This document shows positions 35,760-44,253 of a DNA stretch of 64,000 nt, one piece after another. Every line of letters starts with the position of its first letter. Position 1 is the first letter of the stretch. Source of the stretch: Erythrobacter sp. (GTDB lineage Bacteria > Pseudomonadota > Alphaproteobacteria > Sphingomonadales > Sphingomonadaceae); assembly GCF_030066995.1 (NCBI RefSeq), contig NZ_JASJAP010000003.1, positions 1 through 64,000 of the forward strand, given 5' to 3'. A program made the position numbers and the translations under genes. The notes beneath the pieces are model-generated. The model worked only from the letters and a program-made list of their open reading frames with translations, had not been told where the DNA came from and searched no databases.

Positions 35760-37346
35760 TTAGTCTTCTTCACCGGGACGGATCGGCAAGGACGTGCAGG
35801 ATGAGCCCGAACCGAAGTTGAGGGTGCCTGAATCGCAGGTCCAGCCCTGGAAGCGCGTGTCGTCGGCGGTCGAGAGGGCCCCGACAAAGGTCGTCGCTTC
35901 GAAAAAGGTGGACGTCGCGGTCGCATCGAAGACCGGAGTGGCGCTTGCATCGAAGAAGAAGCCGTTCGTGAAGGTCACGTCGGTGTCGAGCGTGTTGTTG
36001 GCGCTCGCCGCGTTGTAGATCGCTTCAAGATCGGCCAGCGCCGCGCCGTCGGTGGCGCGAAGCGGGGTCGAGGCGCTGCAATCGCCGACGATGGAATCGA
36101 AAGTCGGAGCCGCGGCGATCGTTTCGGGCTGATCGATGCGCACGCAGGGCGTGCCATTGGCCTCGATGATGCCGTTCGAGAGACGGATCCGCGAGCCGCC
36201 GCGCGCGCGCACGACCTGGTCGTTGCCCGAACCCTGAATGAACGTGAAGTTCGTCACGGCCAGCACAGTCTGCGGGATCGCGGCGGTCGAAAAGTCATCG
36301 GGCGGGCTGTCGAGCTCGATGATGCTGTCGCCGGCGTTCGAGCGCTGGGCGACGACCACATATTGCAGGGCGCCTTGCGTTCCGGTGTCCGCATCGATCG
36401 AATCGTCGGACGCGCCGACCACGGCAACGTTGCGCATGTTCACCGTGCCGCCGAAGAATTCGATGCCGTCATCGGAGCTGTTGAACGACTGGATGTTGTC
36501 GAGCGTGGTGCCATTGCCGATCGAGCCGGTGGTCAGCGCCTGCAACTCGTCACCCGGCGCAAGCGCGAAGCCTGAGAAGCGGATCTGGTTGAAGGTCATC
36601 GAACCCGAGCTGTCATCGTCGAAGTCGCCGCCGAAGATGGTCGAGATCGTCGTGCCCTCGAGCAGCTGCTCGCATTGCGGGTTGGCGGTGGGGTTAGCGG
36701 CGGTGTTGAACGCGCCCGTCGCGCAGTCCGAGGTGGGCGCACGGCCCAGAAGGACGACGCCGCCCCATTGCTGGTCCGAATCGTCGTCGGTCAGACCCAG
36801 GATGTTGTCGCGGCTGGTCCAGATGATCGGGTCCGTCGCGGTGCCATCGGCTTCGATCCGGCTGCCTCGGTTGACGACGAGGAAGGAACGACCGCTCGAT
36901 GCGTAAATGATGACGCCCGGTTCGATCTCCAGCGTCGCAACCGGATCTTCTCCGGCGAGAGGGTCCGTCGCGCCAAAGCTGTTCGCTGCGCCCACATCGG
37001 CACCGACATCGACGCGGCCATTCATCGAGTAGAGGAGGCCCGGCACATAGGGGAGCGTATCGTTCTCGGCGTCGAATACGGCTGGCATTTCACAGATGCG
37101 GTATTCGCCGGTCGGGCCCTGGATGGTGCCCCGGTCCGTCAGGCCGCCGGTCGAGTTGATTGTGGGACAACCGGCTGCGGGGGTGACGTTGCCGGCCCCG
37201 GTTGGCGGCGGCGTCGGCGACGGCGGCGCAGGGTTATTAATAATAATGTCGCCCGACGTGCCGGGCGAGACAATTTCATCAGCGCCGCAACCTGCCAGAA
37301 CGACAAGGCCACAACCCAAAACGACAGTGCGTGGAAGATTTTTCAC
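35760..37346 (-). CDS. Beta-helix-like surface lipoprotein partnered with the TonB receptor
   Basis: 528-residue lipoprotein. GTG start with GAGGGG 9 bases upstream, then KNLPRTVVLGCGLVVLAGCG with lipobox Cys 20. The mature part carries a proline-rich linker (NNPAPPSPTPPPTGAG) and repeated beta-strand turns such as DDGIEFFGGTVNMRNVAVVG and DSIDADTGTQGALQYVVVAQ, suggesting a right-handed beta-helix. Several cysteines occur late. It is cotranscribed with the receptor. I do not recognise a named family. It may be a substrate-capture partner of the receptor. Confidence 0.7.
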   Translation of the reverse strand: MKNLPRTVVLGCGLVVLAGCGADEIVSPGTSGDIIINNPAPPSPTPPPTGAGNVTPAAGCPTINSTGGLTDRGTIQGPTGEYRICEMPAVFDAENDTLPYVPGLLYSMNGRVDVGADVGAANSFGATDPLAGEDPVATLEIEPGVIIYASSGRSFLVVNRGSRIEADGTATDPIIWTSRDNILGLTDDDSDQQWGGVVLLGRAPTSDCATGAFNTAANPTANPQCEQLLEGTTISTIFGGDFDDDSSGSMTFNQIRFSGFALAPGDELQALTTGSIGNGTTLDNIQSFNSSDDGIEFFGGTVNMRNVAVVGASDDSIDADTGTQGALQYVVVAQRSNAGDSIIELDSPPDDFSTAAIPQTVLAVTNFTFIQGSGNDQVVRARGGSRIRLSNGIIEANGTPCVRIDQPETIAAAPTFDSIVGDCSASTPLRATDGAALADLEAIYNAASANNTLDTDVTFTNGFFFDASATPVFDATATSTFFEATTFVGALSTADDTRFQGWTCDSGTLNFGSGSSCTSLPIRPGEED

Positions 37347-37440
37347 AGCGTGCGGTCCCCTCAAAAACCGAGAATCAAGAAGCGCTTGGAATCGATGCGC
37401 GAGGGACCGGCTACGGACGCCGTATGACACAATTTAGTCA

Positions 37441-37490
37441 GCGTTACAGGCGTAAGGCAAAATACGAACTAAGTCATTTTTGTTACGCCT
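37441..37490. promoter_or_regulatory. Inverted repeats in a divergent promoter region
   Basis: AGGCGTAA (37448-37455) and TTACGCCT (37483-37490) form an 8-bp inverted repeat 27 bases apart, and TTACAGGCGTAA within the left arm is itself a short palindrome. The 317-bp gap between the lipoprotein and the TPR gene is AT-rich and lies between divergent transcripts. An operator for both is plausible. No known regulator consensus was matched. Confidence 0.45.
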
Positions 37491-37663
37491 TTCGCCGCAC
37501 CATTCGGTGGATTTGAACCGGATTGGCGAAATGTTACAGTGTTTGATCTCAAAAAAATCAATAGGATAAGGAAATAAAACGACTAAAAAATTACAATGTG
37601 TCAGTTTTGTTGCATTTTTGGGAAAAGCGTGCATGATAGTCTCCAGCACACAAGGAGAAGCTT

Positions 37664-38056
37664 ATGTTCATGATCACGACCGCCGCGGTGGCGATGCTGA
37701 TGACGAGCGCTCAGCCTGCCCAGACCACGCCCGTCGAACCGAACACCGAAGCGGCGACGCTCGCGTCGGATTCGCTGACGCAGGGCCGCACGATTTCGGC
37801 GATTGCCAAGCTCGAAAAGCAGGTGGCGCGCGCGCCCCAGGATCCCGCCCTTCTGATTAACCTTGGCATTGCGCACGCCCAGCAAGGCGACGCGGAAAAG
37901 GCCCAGGCCCTGTTCGAGCGCGCTTTGGTTAGTCCCGAGCCGCTCGACCTGGAGACCGCCGATGGCGATCTCATCGATTCGCGTCGGCTCGCGCGCAAGG
38001 CGATGCGGATGCTCGCAAGGGGCGAATTCACGCCACGGCTTACGCGCCGCGACTAA
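37664..38056 (+). CDS. TPR-repeat periplasmic protein
   Basis: 130 residues with a short N-terminal hydrophobic stretch (MFMITTAAVAMLMTSAQPAQ) and tetratricopeptide-like helices (ISAIAKLEKQVARAPQDPAL, INLGIAHAQQGDAEKAQALF). AAGGAG lies 7 bases before the ATG. It is divergent from the TonB-receptor/lipoprotein operon, an arrangement seen beside such receptors in related bacteria. A scaffold or regulatory role is inference. Confidence 0.75.
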   Translation: MFMITTAAVAMLMTSAQPAQTTPVEPNTEAATLASDSLTQGRTISAIAKLEKQVARAPQDPALLINLGIAHAQQGDAEKAQALFERALVSPEPLDLETADGDLIDSRRLARKAMRMLARGEFTPRLTRRD

Positions 38057-38090
38057 GCCCGCTGTGAAATGACTAGGCCCGCTGTGAAAT
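38051..38090. repeat. 20-bp tandem duplication spanning the TPR stop codon
   Basis: Two adjacent 20-bp units, GACTAAGCCCGCTGTGAAAT and GACTAGGCCCGCTGTGAAAT, differ at one base. The first contains the TPR gene's TAA stop. A recent tandem duplication is the simplest explanation. Confidence 0.85.
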
Positions 38091-38133
38091 TGAGCCAGCC
38101 GTGAATGGGCCGGGAGAATCTCGCACGGCGTGA

Positions 38134-38169
38134 GAGATGGCGTGCGAGATGGCGTCAGAGATGGCGGCG
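38134..38169. repeat. 12-bp tandem repeat (3 units)
   Basis: Three near-identical 12-bp units with core GAGATGGCG lie upstream of the transglycosylase ATG. The repeats preserve an open frame (RDGVRDGVRDGG). They are in the leader rather than the coding region if the chosen start is right. Confidence 0.8.
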
Positions 38170-38324
38170 GCTCATGCAGTTACGCAGTTGAGAGCGGGGC
38201 GCTGCGGGGCGCTCCGCTCTCTTGGCATCCGGAAAAGCGCGACGGATGCGTGACGCCACGGCTGGCGGTGTCACCTCAGTGTCATCTTGCGCAGACAAGG
38301 GGGTCAATGTCCGGAGGGCATGCG

Positions 38325-39008
38325 ATGATTCCCGCGCGCGGCACGCGCTTTACGATTTCAGCCGTTTTTGCAGCGAGCCTCGTGTTCGCCAGCGCTCCTG
38401 CGCGCGCCGATGTCATGGAAGTCGGGCCCGAGGGCGCGCGCTGGGTCACGGGCGATCTCGCCTCGATGCCTGTCGAGGCCGCTGCGCCAGTGGAAGGCGT
38501 CTTCATCGAGTTGAGCGCCGACGCCGTTGCCGACGCCGTTCCCGACGCCGTTCCCGACGCCTATCCCGAAGGCGCCATCGCGAACGTGGCGGCGCACGCG
38601 GCGGGCGTGCCGACCCGCTACGCCGCGAAGATAATGGAACTCAGCCGCCGCTTCGATCTCAGCCCAAGTTTGCTCGAAGCGCTTGTGTGGCAGGAAAGCC
38701 GCTGGCGCGAAGGCGCGGTCAGCCATGCGGGCGCGCGCGGGCTTGCGCAGCTGATGCCGGGCACGGCGCGCTATCTCGGCGTCGATTCCGACGATCCCAT
38801 GGACAACCTTGAAGGCGGCGCGCGTTACCTGCGCGAGCAGCTTGACCGGTTCGATGGCGATCTCGAAAAGGCGCTCGCCGCCTACAACGCCGGGCCCGGA
38901 CGCGTTATCAGAGCGGGCGGCGTTCCCAATATCAAGGAAACCAAAGCCTATGTCGCTGCGATCATGGGAAGGCTTTCCGGTCATGCACGGATCAACACCG
39001 CGCCCTAG
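38325..39008 (+). CDS. Lytic transglycosylase of the T4SS locus (VirB1-like)
   Basis: 227-residue secreted muramidase. The signal peptide is FTISAVFAASLVFASAPARA. The C-terminal SLT domain shows LSPSLLEALVWQESRWREGA (catalytic Glu), SHAGARGLAQLMPGTARYLG and KALAAYNAGPGRVIRAGGVP. It starts the operon of virB-like genes, so it probably opens peptidoglycan for the secretion channel. GGAGGG is 6 bases before the chosen ATG. The in-frame ORF upstream is excluded because it is repeat-derived and poorly coding. A 12-bp repeat sits in the coding part. Confidence 0.85.
   Translation: MIPARGTRFTISAVFAASLVFASAPARADVMEVGPEGARWVTGDLASMPVEAAAPVEGVFIELSADAVADAVPDAVPDAYPEGAIANVAAHAAGVPTRYAAKIMELSRRFDLSPSLLEALVWQESRWREGAVSHAGARGLAQLMPGTARYLGVDSDDPMDNLEGGARYLREQLDRFDGDLEKALAAYNAGPGRVIRAGGVPNIKETKAYVAAIMGRLSGHARINTAP
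38520..38567 (+). repeat. In-frame 12-bp repeat (4 units) inside the transglycosylase gene
   Basis: Four 12-bp units with core GACGCCGTT encode repeated ADAV/PDAV residues between the signal peptide and the SLT domain. Length changes would keep frame and only lengthen a linker. Confidence 0.85.
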
Positions 39009-39053
39009 TTTCGCAAGGGGCGCACGGACTTGTTCGAGAATATGGATACGGCA

Positions 39054-39356
39054 ATGAATTCGATTTTTCGCAGGCTGGCCGGATGGCTGGTTCTTCTCCT
39101 GGCTTTTATCGCGCCCAGCGCCGCCATGGCGCAGGCCGGCACCGGCGGCGGCAATCCGCTGGTCGATGCGCTTTCGTGGATGCAGAGCATTCTGCTCGGC
39201 CCCATCGCCACCAGTCTTGCCGTGATGGCGGTTGCGGGCGTGGGCTTCATGATGCTGACCGGCCGCATGAACTGGCGCTATGGCGGAACCGTCATTGTCG
39301 GCGTCTTCATCATCTTTGGCGCGCCGCGCCTCGTGAACTCGATCGCGGCGTTCTGA
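39054..39356 (+). CDS. virB2: VirB2-like pilin / channel subunit
   Basis: 100-residue small membrane protein: signal-like LAGWLVLLLAFIAPSAAMAQ, then two hydrophobic segments (SILLGPIATSLAVMAVAGVG, GGTVIVGVFIIFGAPRLVNS). This is the compact architecture of VirB2/TrbC pilins that form the T4SS pilus. The ATG 39054 is chosen for a GGA at proper spacing; ATG 39042 is possible. It lies directly after the transglycosylase and before virB3, the usual order. Confidence 0.82.
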   Translation: MNSIFRRLAGWLVLLLAFIAPSAAMAQAGTGGGNPLVDALSWMQSILLGPIATSLAVMAVAGVGFMMLTGRMNWRYGGTVIVGVFIIFGAPRLVNSIAAF

Positions 39357-39360
39357 CACC

Positions 39361-39645
39361 ATGACCGAGCTTGCGCGCCAGCCGATCTATCGCAGCCTGA
39401 CCCGGCCGCAGATGTTTGCGGGTGTGACGATGAATTTCTTCATCATCAACATGACGGTTTCGACGATCGCGTTTCTGGTGCTCGACAGCTTCTGGTTTAT
39501 CCCGGTGCCGATTATCATGCACGCGATCGGCTATTTCGCGTGTCTGCGCGAACCGCGCGTGTTCGACCTGTGGATCACCAAGGTTTCCAAATGCCCGCGC
39601 GTGCCCAATTACCGGCGTTGGGGGGGCAACAGCTATGCGCCCTGA
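39361..39645 (+). CDS. virB3: VirB3-like inner-membrane T4SS protein
   Basis: 94 residues with two membrane segments (MNFFIINMTVSTIAFLVLDS, FWFIPVPIIMHAIGYFACLR) and the conserved context RSLTRPQMFAGVT. VirB3 associates with the VirB4 ATPase; here the two genes are adjacent but not fused. The gene begins 5 bases after virB2. There is no clear ribosome site, so coupling to virB2 translation is likely. Confidence 0.82.
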   Translation: MTELARQPIYRSLTRPQMFAGVTMNFFIINMTVSTIAFLVLDSFWFIPVPIIMHAIGYFACLREPRVFDLWITKVSKCPRVPNYRRWGGNSYAP

Positions 39646-39720
39646 TGCGGTGATTCACGCGGTCATGGACGCGGTGATTGACCGGGCCGCACGCGCACCT
39701 TGCAAGGAGGGACTGTGACC

Positions 39721-42183
39721 ATGGCCAAATGGATCGGACCCGCCAGTTGGAGCGCGAAGGAGGCGCTGGTCGGCGATCGTCTGCCTTACGCGCGGCTGAT
39801 CGATGAAAGCACCGTGCTGCTGCGCGACGGCTCGGTGATGAGCGCGATCCAGGTGCCCGGCCTGCTGTTCGAGACCGAGGATAGCGACGCGCTCAACGCT
39901 CACGCCGCGACGCGCGAGGTGATGCTACGCTCGACGCTCGATGCCCGTTTCGTGCTCTACCACCACGTCGTTCGCCGCCGGGTCGAGGTTGAGCTTGACG
40001 GCGAGTTTCCCGATCCCCTGAGCCGCCATATCGATGCGCGCTGGAAAGAGCGCCTGGCGGGCGGGTCTTTGTTCATCAACGATCAGTTCGTCACCCTCAT
40101 TCGTCGCCCGGCGCGCGGCAAGACGGGTCTGCCCGAGCGGATGGCCCGATTTTTCTCGCGTCAGGGCAAGGACGAACTCGAAGCCGATCCCAAGGACATC
40201 CGCAGTCTGAAAGCCGCCGTCACGGGCCTGACCGCCTCGCTTTCGGCCTATGGCGCGGCGGTCTTGAGCGATTACGACGCGCCCCAAACGAATGGTGGCT
40301 CGAAGGGTGGCACGAATTCGGAAATGCTCGAGCTGCTCTCGGCGCTCTTCAACGGCGAGATGCGGCCCGTGCGCCGTCCTTCGGCCGAGACCGATATCGG
40401 CCACATGCTGCCCTATCGCCGCGCGAGTTTTGGTCTCGATGCGATGGAATTGAAGGGCTCGGGCCAGCCCGATTTCTCCGCGATCCTCGGCCTCAAGGAT
40501 TATCCCGAGGCGACTTCTCCCGGCCTGCTCGATGGGCTGCTGCGCCTGCCATACGAGATGGTCGTCACCGAAAGCTACGCGCCCAACGAGCGGACAACCG
40601 CGCGCGAGCGGATCGATCTGGCGCTGCGCCGTTCGCGCTCGGTCGATGAGGAAGCCGCAAGCGAACGCGCCGACATGATGGCCGCGCGCGACGCGCTTGG
40701 AAACGGCAGTGTGGGCTTTGGCGATCATCACCTCACCGTGCTGGTGCGCGAGCGCTCGCTCGACCGGCTCGACGACGCTTGCGCTGCCTGCGCCGCCGCT
40801 TTGGCGGATACGGGCGCGATTGCGGTGCGCGAGGACACCAATCTGGAGCCGGCTTTCTGGGCGCAGTTTCCAGGCAATGAGGACTACATCGTGCGCCGCG
40901 CGCTGATCTCCAGCGCCAACATGGCGAGCTTTGGCAGCTTTCACGGCTTCGCGCTCGGCAGCGCGGAAGGCAACCATTGGGGCGAGGCGGTCACGCTGCT
41001 TGAAACGACCAGCGCGACGCCGTTCTTCTTCAACTTCCACCACGGCGATCTCGGCAATTTTTCGGTGATCGGCCCGTCGGGTTCGGGCAAGACGGTGGTG
41101 ATGAACTTCCTCGCCGCGCAGGCGCAAAAGTTCAGCCCCCGCACCATCCTGTTCGACAAGGATCGCGGCGCGGAGCTCTTCATTCGCGGCATTGGCGGGC
41201 GCTATGACCGGATCAATCCGGGCGAGCCGACCGGTTTCAACCCGCTCTCTTTGCCCGACACGCCCGCGAACAAGGCGTTCCTGCGCGACTGGCTGGGCGT
41301 TCTCCTGAAGGCCGATGGGCCCGAGGAACTGGCCTGCATCAGCGCGGCGGTCGACGCAGCCTACGCCAACGACGCGCGGCTGCGGCGCTTGCGGCACTTC
41401 AAGGAATTGCTGGCTGGCGCGCGGCGTCCGGAACCCGGCGATCTGGCGGACCGGCTGAGCGCCTGGATCGGTCATTCGGGCGAGGACGATGGCGAACACG
41501 CCTGGTTGTTCGATAACGAAACCGACGCGCTGGACCTTGACGCCCGCGTGCTCGGCTTCGACATGACGCAGCTGCTCGAAAACCCGCGCCTGCGCACGCC
41601 GGTGATGATGTACCTTTTCCACCGCATCGACGAGCGGCTCGACGGCAAGCCGACCATGATCCTGATCGATGAGGGCTGGAAGGCGCTCGACGACGAGGTG
41701 TTTGCCGCGCGCATTCGCGATTGGCTCAAGACGCTGAGGAAACGCAACGCGCTGGTGGGTTTTGCGACGCAGTCGGCGCGCGACGCGCTTGAAAGCCGGA
41801 TTTCGACCGCTCTGGTCGAGCAGACGGCGACGATGATCTTCATGCCCAACAGCCGCGCGCGGCCTGAGGATTATTGCGACGGCTTTGGCCTGACCGATCA
41901 TGAGCTTGCGCTGATCCGCACGCTGCCCGCGCATTCGCGCTGTTTCCTGGTGCGACAGCCCGATGCGAGCGTAGTCGTGCGCCTCGATCTGTCGGGCGCG
42001 CCGGAGGTGCTCACCATTCTCTCGGGCCGCGAGGCCTCGGTGCGCCGGCTCGACCTGCTGCGCGAGGCGGTGGGCGATGAGCCGAGCCAATGGTACCCCG
42101 CGCTCACCAACAAGGCGTGGCCCGATGGCGGCAACGGTGAGGTTGACGAAGACGGGCATCCCGTCTGGCAGGCGGCCGAATAA
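39721..42183 (+). CDS. virB4: VirB4-type T4SS ATPase
   Basis: 820-residue ATPase of the VirB4/CagE family. Walker A FSVIGPSGSGKTVVMNFLAA sits near residue 450, followed by TILFDKDRGAELFIRGIGGR, and Walker B MILIDEGWKALDDEVFAARI near 645. A long N-terminal domain (RLPYARLIDESTVLLRDGSV) precedes it. VirB4 powers substrate transport and pilus biogenesis. The strong AAGGAGG upstream supports ATG 39721 or the GTG two codons earlier. Its stop overlaps the virB6 ATG. Confidence 0.92.
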   Translation: MAKWIGPASWSAKEALVGDRLPYARLIDESTVLLRDGSVMSAIQVPGLLFETEDSDALNAHAATREVMLRSTLDARFVLYHHVVRRRVEVELDGEFPDPLSRHIDARWKERLAGGSLFINDQFVTLIRRPARGKTGLPERMARFFSRQGKDELEADPKDIRSLKAAVTGLTASLSAYGAAVLSDYDAPQTNGGSKGGTNSEMLELLSALFNGEMRPVRRPSAETDIGHMLPYRRASFGLDAMELKGSGQPDFSAILGLKDYPEATSPGLLDGLLRLPYEMVVTESYAPNERTTARERIDLALRRSRSVDEEAASERADMMAARDALGNGSVGFGDHHLTVLVRERSLDRLDDACAACAAALADTGAIAVREDTNLEPAFWAQFPGNEDYIVRRALISSANMASFGSFHGFALGSAEGNHWGEAVTLLETTSATPFFFNFHHGDLGNFSVIGPSGSGKTVVMNFLAAQAQKFSPRTILFDKDRGAELFIRGIGGRYDRINPGEPTGFNPLSLPDTPANKAFLRDWLGVLLKADGPEELACISAAVDAAYANDARLRRLRHFKELLAGARRPEPGDLADRLSAWIGHSGEDDGEHAWLFDNETDALDLDARVLGFDMTQLLENPRLRTPVMMYLFHRIDERLDGKPTMILIDEGWKALDDEVFAARIRDWLKTLRKRNALVGFATQSARDALESRISTALVEQTATMIFMPNSRARPEDYCDGFGLTDHELALIRTLPAHSRCFLVRQPDASVVVRLDLSGAPEVLTILSGREASVRRLDLLREAVGDEPSQWYPALTNKAWPDGGNGEVDEDGHPVWQAAE

Positions 42184-43358
42184 TGGCGACGAGCTGCGAT
42201 CTGGTGGCCCAGGAGGTCGGCGCGGGCGTCTCGGCGGCGCTGACGGCGGTAGACTGCATTGCCAGCGAGGTCAGCGAGCAGGCGTTCGGCCAGATCTTCG
42301 GGTCAGAGGGTCAGATGTCGCTGGTGCTGACCATCCTGTTGACGTTCTACGTTGCGTTCTTCGGCATCAGCCTGATGCTTGGCCGCTCCAATCTGTCGAT
42401 CCGCGCGCTGGTGCCCCGGATCATGACGATCGGGCTGGTTGTCACCTTTGCGACAAGCTTCGCCGCGTTCTCGGCGGTGTTCTACAACATCTTCGTTGAA
42501 ACGCCCGACTGGCTGGCGGGTGTCCTGACAAAGAGCGAAGGGTCGGCGACGGCGACCTTCGCGCAAAAGCTCGATGTCGTGTTCATCGCGGTGCAGGAAG
42601 CCTCGACCGGGCAGACCGACATCAACATGTTCTCGCCCCCCGGCATGATGTGGCTGGGCGCGCTGCTGCTTCTGCTGGGCACGGTGGGGCTGCTTGTGAC
42701 CGCGCGCATTGGCCTCGCTTTGCTGCTCGCGGTCGGTCCGATCTTCGTGGTGATGGCGCTGTTCAACCAGACGCGCGGGTTGTTTGTCGGCTGGCTGAAG
42801 GGGATGCTGATGCTCAGCCTTGCGCCGCTCTTCGCGGTCGTTGGCGGTTCGATCATGCTGGAGATGGCGGTGCCGATCCTCGCCGCGCTGATCGCGACGC
42901 CCGGCGAAATCAACCAACAGGCGGCCATGGCGTTCTTCGTAGTGGGTTTTGTCCACTGCATGCTGATGCTGATGGCGCTGCTGACCTCGTCGATCATGGT
43001 CTCCAAATGGCAGGTGTTCGGCTTCGCGCCGACGGCAAAAGAGGTCGAACCCAGCTTCGCACCCACCGCCGCGCCCGTCGCGCAAGCGCCGATCGTGGCG
43101 GACCGCGCCGCGCGCACCGCGCCCCCGGTTGCGGCGGCGGCGGTCCAGCGCCGCGCCGAAGTTGCGCCCGCGAGCGCGATTGCCGCCAACGACACCGGCC
43201 CCGCCACCACCACAGTCCGCCAGACGAAGGTCTACGCATCCACGGCTCAGGGCGGTGGGTCTGCGTCAACCCGTTCAGGCCCGTCCCGCACGCGCGGGAT
43301 CGGCAACCGTTTCAAAAGCGCTCCGGCTTCCAGCCGCTCGCCCGCCAAAAGGAATTGA
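42183..43358 (+). CDS. virB6: VirB6-like polytopic T4SS protein
   Basis: 391 residues with about six membrane segments in the first 280 (LVLTILLTFYVAFFGISLML, LVVTFATSFAAFSAVFYNIF, MWLGALLLLLGTVGLLVTAR, FFVVGFVHCMLMLMALLTSS). A hydrophilic, alanine/proline-rich C-terminal tail follows from about 290. VirB6 is the channel core in the inner membrane. The family typically has a long central loop, which is short here. The ATG shares one base with the virB4 stop. Confidence 0.82.
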   Translation: MATSCDLVAQEVGAGVSAALTAVDCIASEVSEQAFGQIFGSEGQMSLVLTILLTFYVAFFGISLMLGRSNLSIRALVPRIMTIGLVVTFATSFAAFSAVFYNIFVETPDWLAGVLTKSEGSATATFAQKLDVVFIAVQEASTGQTDINMFSPPGMMWLGALLLLLGTVGLLVTARIGLALLLAVGPIFVVMALFNQTRGLFVGWLKGMLMLSLAPLFAVVGGSIMLEMAVPILAALIATPGEINQQAAMAFFVVGFVHCMLMLMALLTSSIMVSKWQVFGFAPTAKEVEPSFAPTAAPVAQAPIVADRAARTAPPVAAAAVQRRAEVAPASAIAANDTGPATTTVRQTKVYASTAQGGGSASTRSGPSRTRGIGNRFKSAPASSRSPAKRN

Positions 43359-43360
43359 GA

Positions 43361-44194
43361 ATGAACCGCGCAGCCGCCTTGCTGCCTTTGACAGCATTTG
43401 CCGCCGCCGCTCTGCTGGCGCCGCCCGCATTCGCGCAGGACGCCGCCGATGCCGCGCCCGCGAGCGAGCAAGCGCCCGCCGATCCGCGCATCCAGACCGT
43501 GATTTATGACGAAGCGATGGTCTATTCGCTGCCTGGCAAGGTGAAAGTGCAGACCACGATCAAGTTCGCCGAGGACGAGGTAATCGAGAACGTCGCGATC
43601 GGCGACAGCGGCGCTTGGCAGGTGCAGCCGAACAAGGCGCAGTCGCTGCTGTTCGTCAAGCCGCTTGCGGTGCGTGCCAAGACCAACCTGACCGTGGTGA
43701 CGAGCAAGCGTACCTATCTGTTCGACCTTTCCGCATCGCCCAGCAACGCGCCGCTCTACGTGCTGCAATTCCGCCACCCGGAACTGGAAAAGGCCAAGGA
43801 AGAAGCCCGGCTGGCCGCCCTCGAAGCCGCCGCCGAGCAGGAAAAGGCCAACGCGCTGGAGATGGCGGCGGCGAAAGACCCTTACGCGGTGGCCGATCCG
43901 GCGAGTTTGAACTTTGAATGGGCGGGCGCGGGGACAAGCGGTTTGCTGCCCGCGCGGGCCTATGACGATGGGGAGGCGCTGTTCCTCACCTGGCCCGAGG
44001 GCACTGCGATCCCGGCGATCCTGATCACCAATGAGGATGGTGTCGAAGGGCCGGTCAACTTCACCGTGCGCGGCGATACGGTCGTGCTCGACCGCGTGCC
44101 TGCTCAGATCATTCTGCGCTCCGGCAATGAAACCGCCACTCTGACCAACACCGGTCCCACGATCATCCGGCCGCGTCAGGCGGCGAGACCGTGA
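43361..44194 (+). CDS. virB9: VirB9/TrbG-type T4SS outer-core protein
   Basis: 277 residues with signal peptide (ALLPLTAFAAAALLAPPAFA) and the VirB9 pattern PRIQTVIYDEAMVYSLPGKV, GDSGAWQVQPNKAQSLLFVK and a C-terminal GDTVVLDRVPAQIILRSGNE. A charged helix (ELEKAKEEARLAALEAAAEQ) joins the two domains. VirB9 forms the outer-membrane ring with VirB7 and VirB10; no VirB7 gene is seen. AAGGA precedes the ATG, which starts just after virB6. Confidence 0.88.
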   Translation: MNRAAALLPLTAFAAAALLAPPAFAQDAADAAPASEQAPADPRIQTVIYDEAMVYSLPGKVKVQTTIKFAEDEVIENVAIGDSGAWQVQPNKAQSLLFVKPLAVRAKTNLTVVTSKRTYLFDLSASPSNAPLYVLQFRHPELEKAKEEARLAALEAAAEQEKANALEMAAAKDPYAVADPASLNFEWAGAGTSGLLPARAYDDGEALFLTWPEGTAIPAILITNEDGVEGPVNFTVRGDTVVLDRVPAQIILRSGNETATLTNTGPTIIRPRQAARP

Positions 44195-44253
44195 AGGGAC
44201 ACACCATGTTTGCGTTTCGAAACTTCGGCAGAACCCGTGATGGAGAGTAAGTG

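Noticed and set aside
38130..38324. Longer transglycosylase start
   Set aside because: The extra 65 residues come from a 12-bp repeat and non-secretory sequence; the ATG with GGAGGG gives a proper signal peptide.
39925..42159. A 744-residue antisense frame over virB4
   Set aside because: Composition mirrors the codon bias of virB4; no motif or ribosome site supports it.
42183..43361. VirB8 hidden between or fused to VirB6 and VirB9
   Set aside because: VirB6 ends in a low-complexity tail and VirB9 starts with its own signal peptide two bases later; no VirB8-like single-helix plus periplasmic domain is visible.
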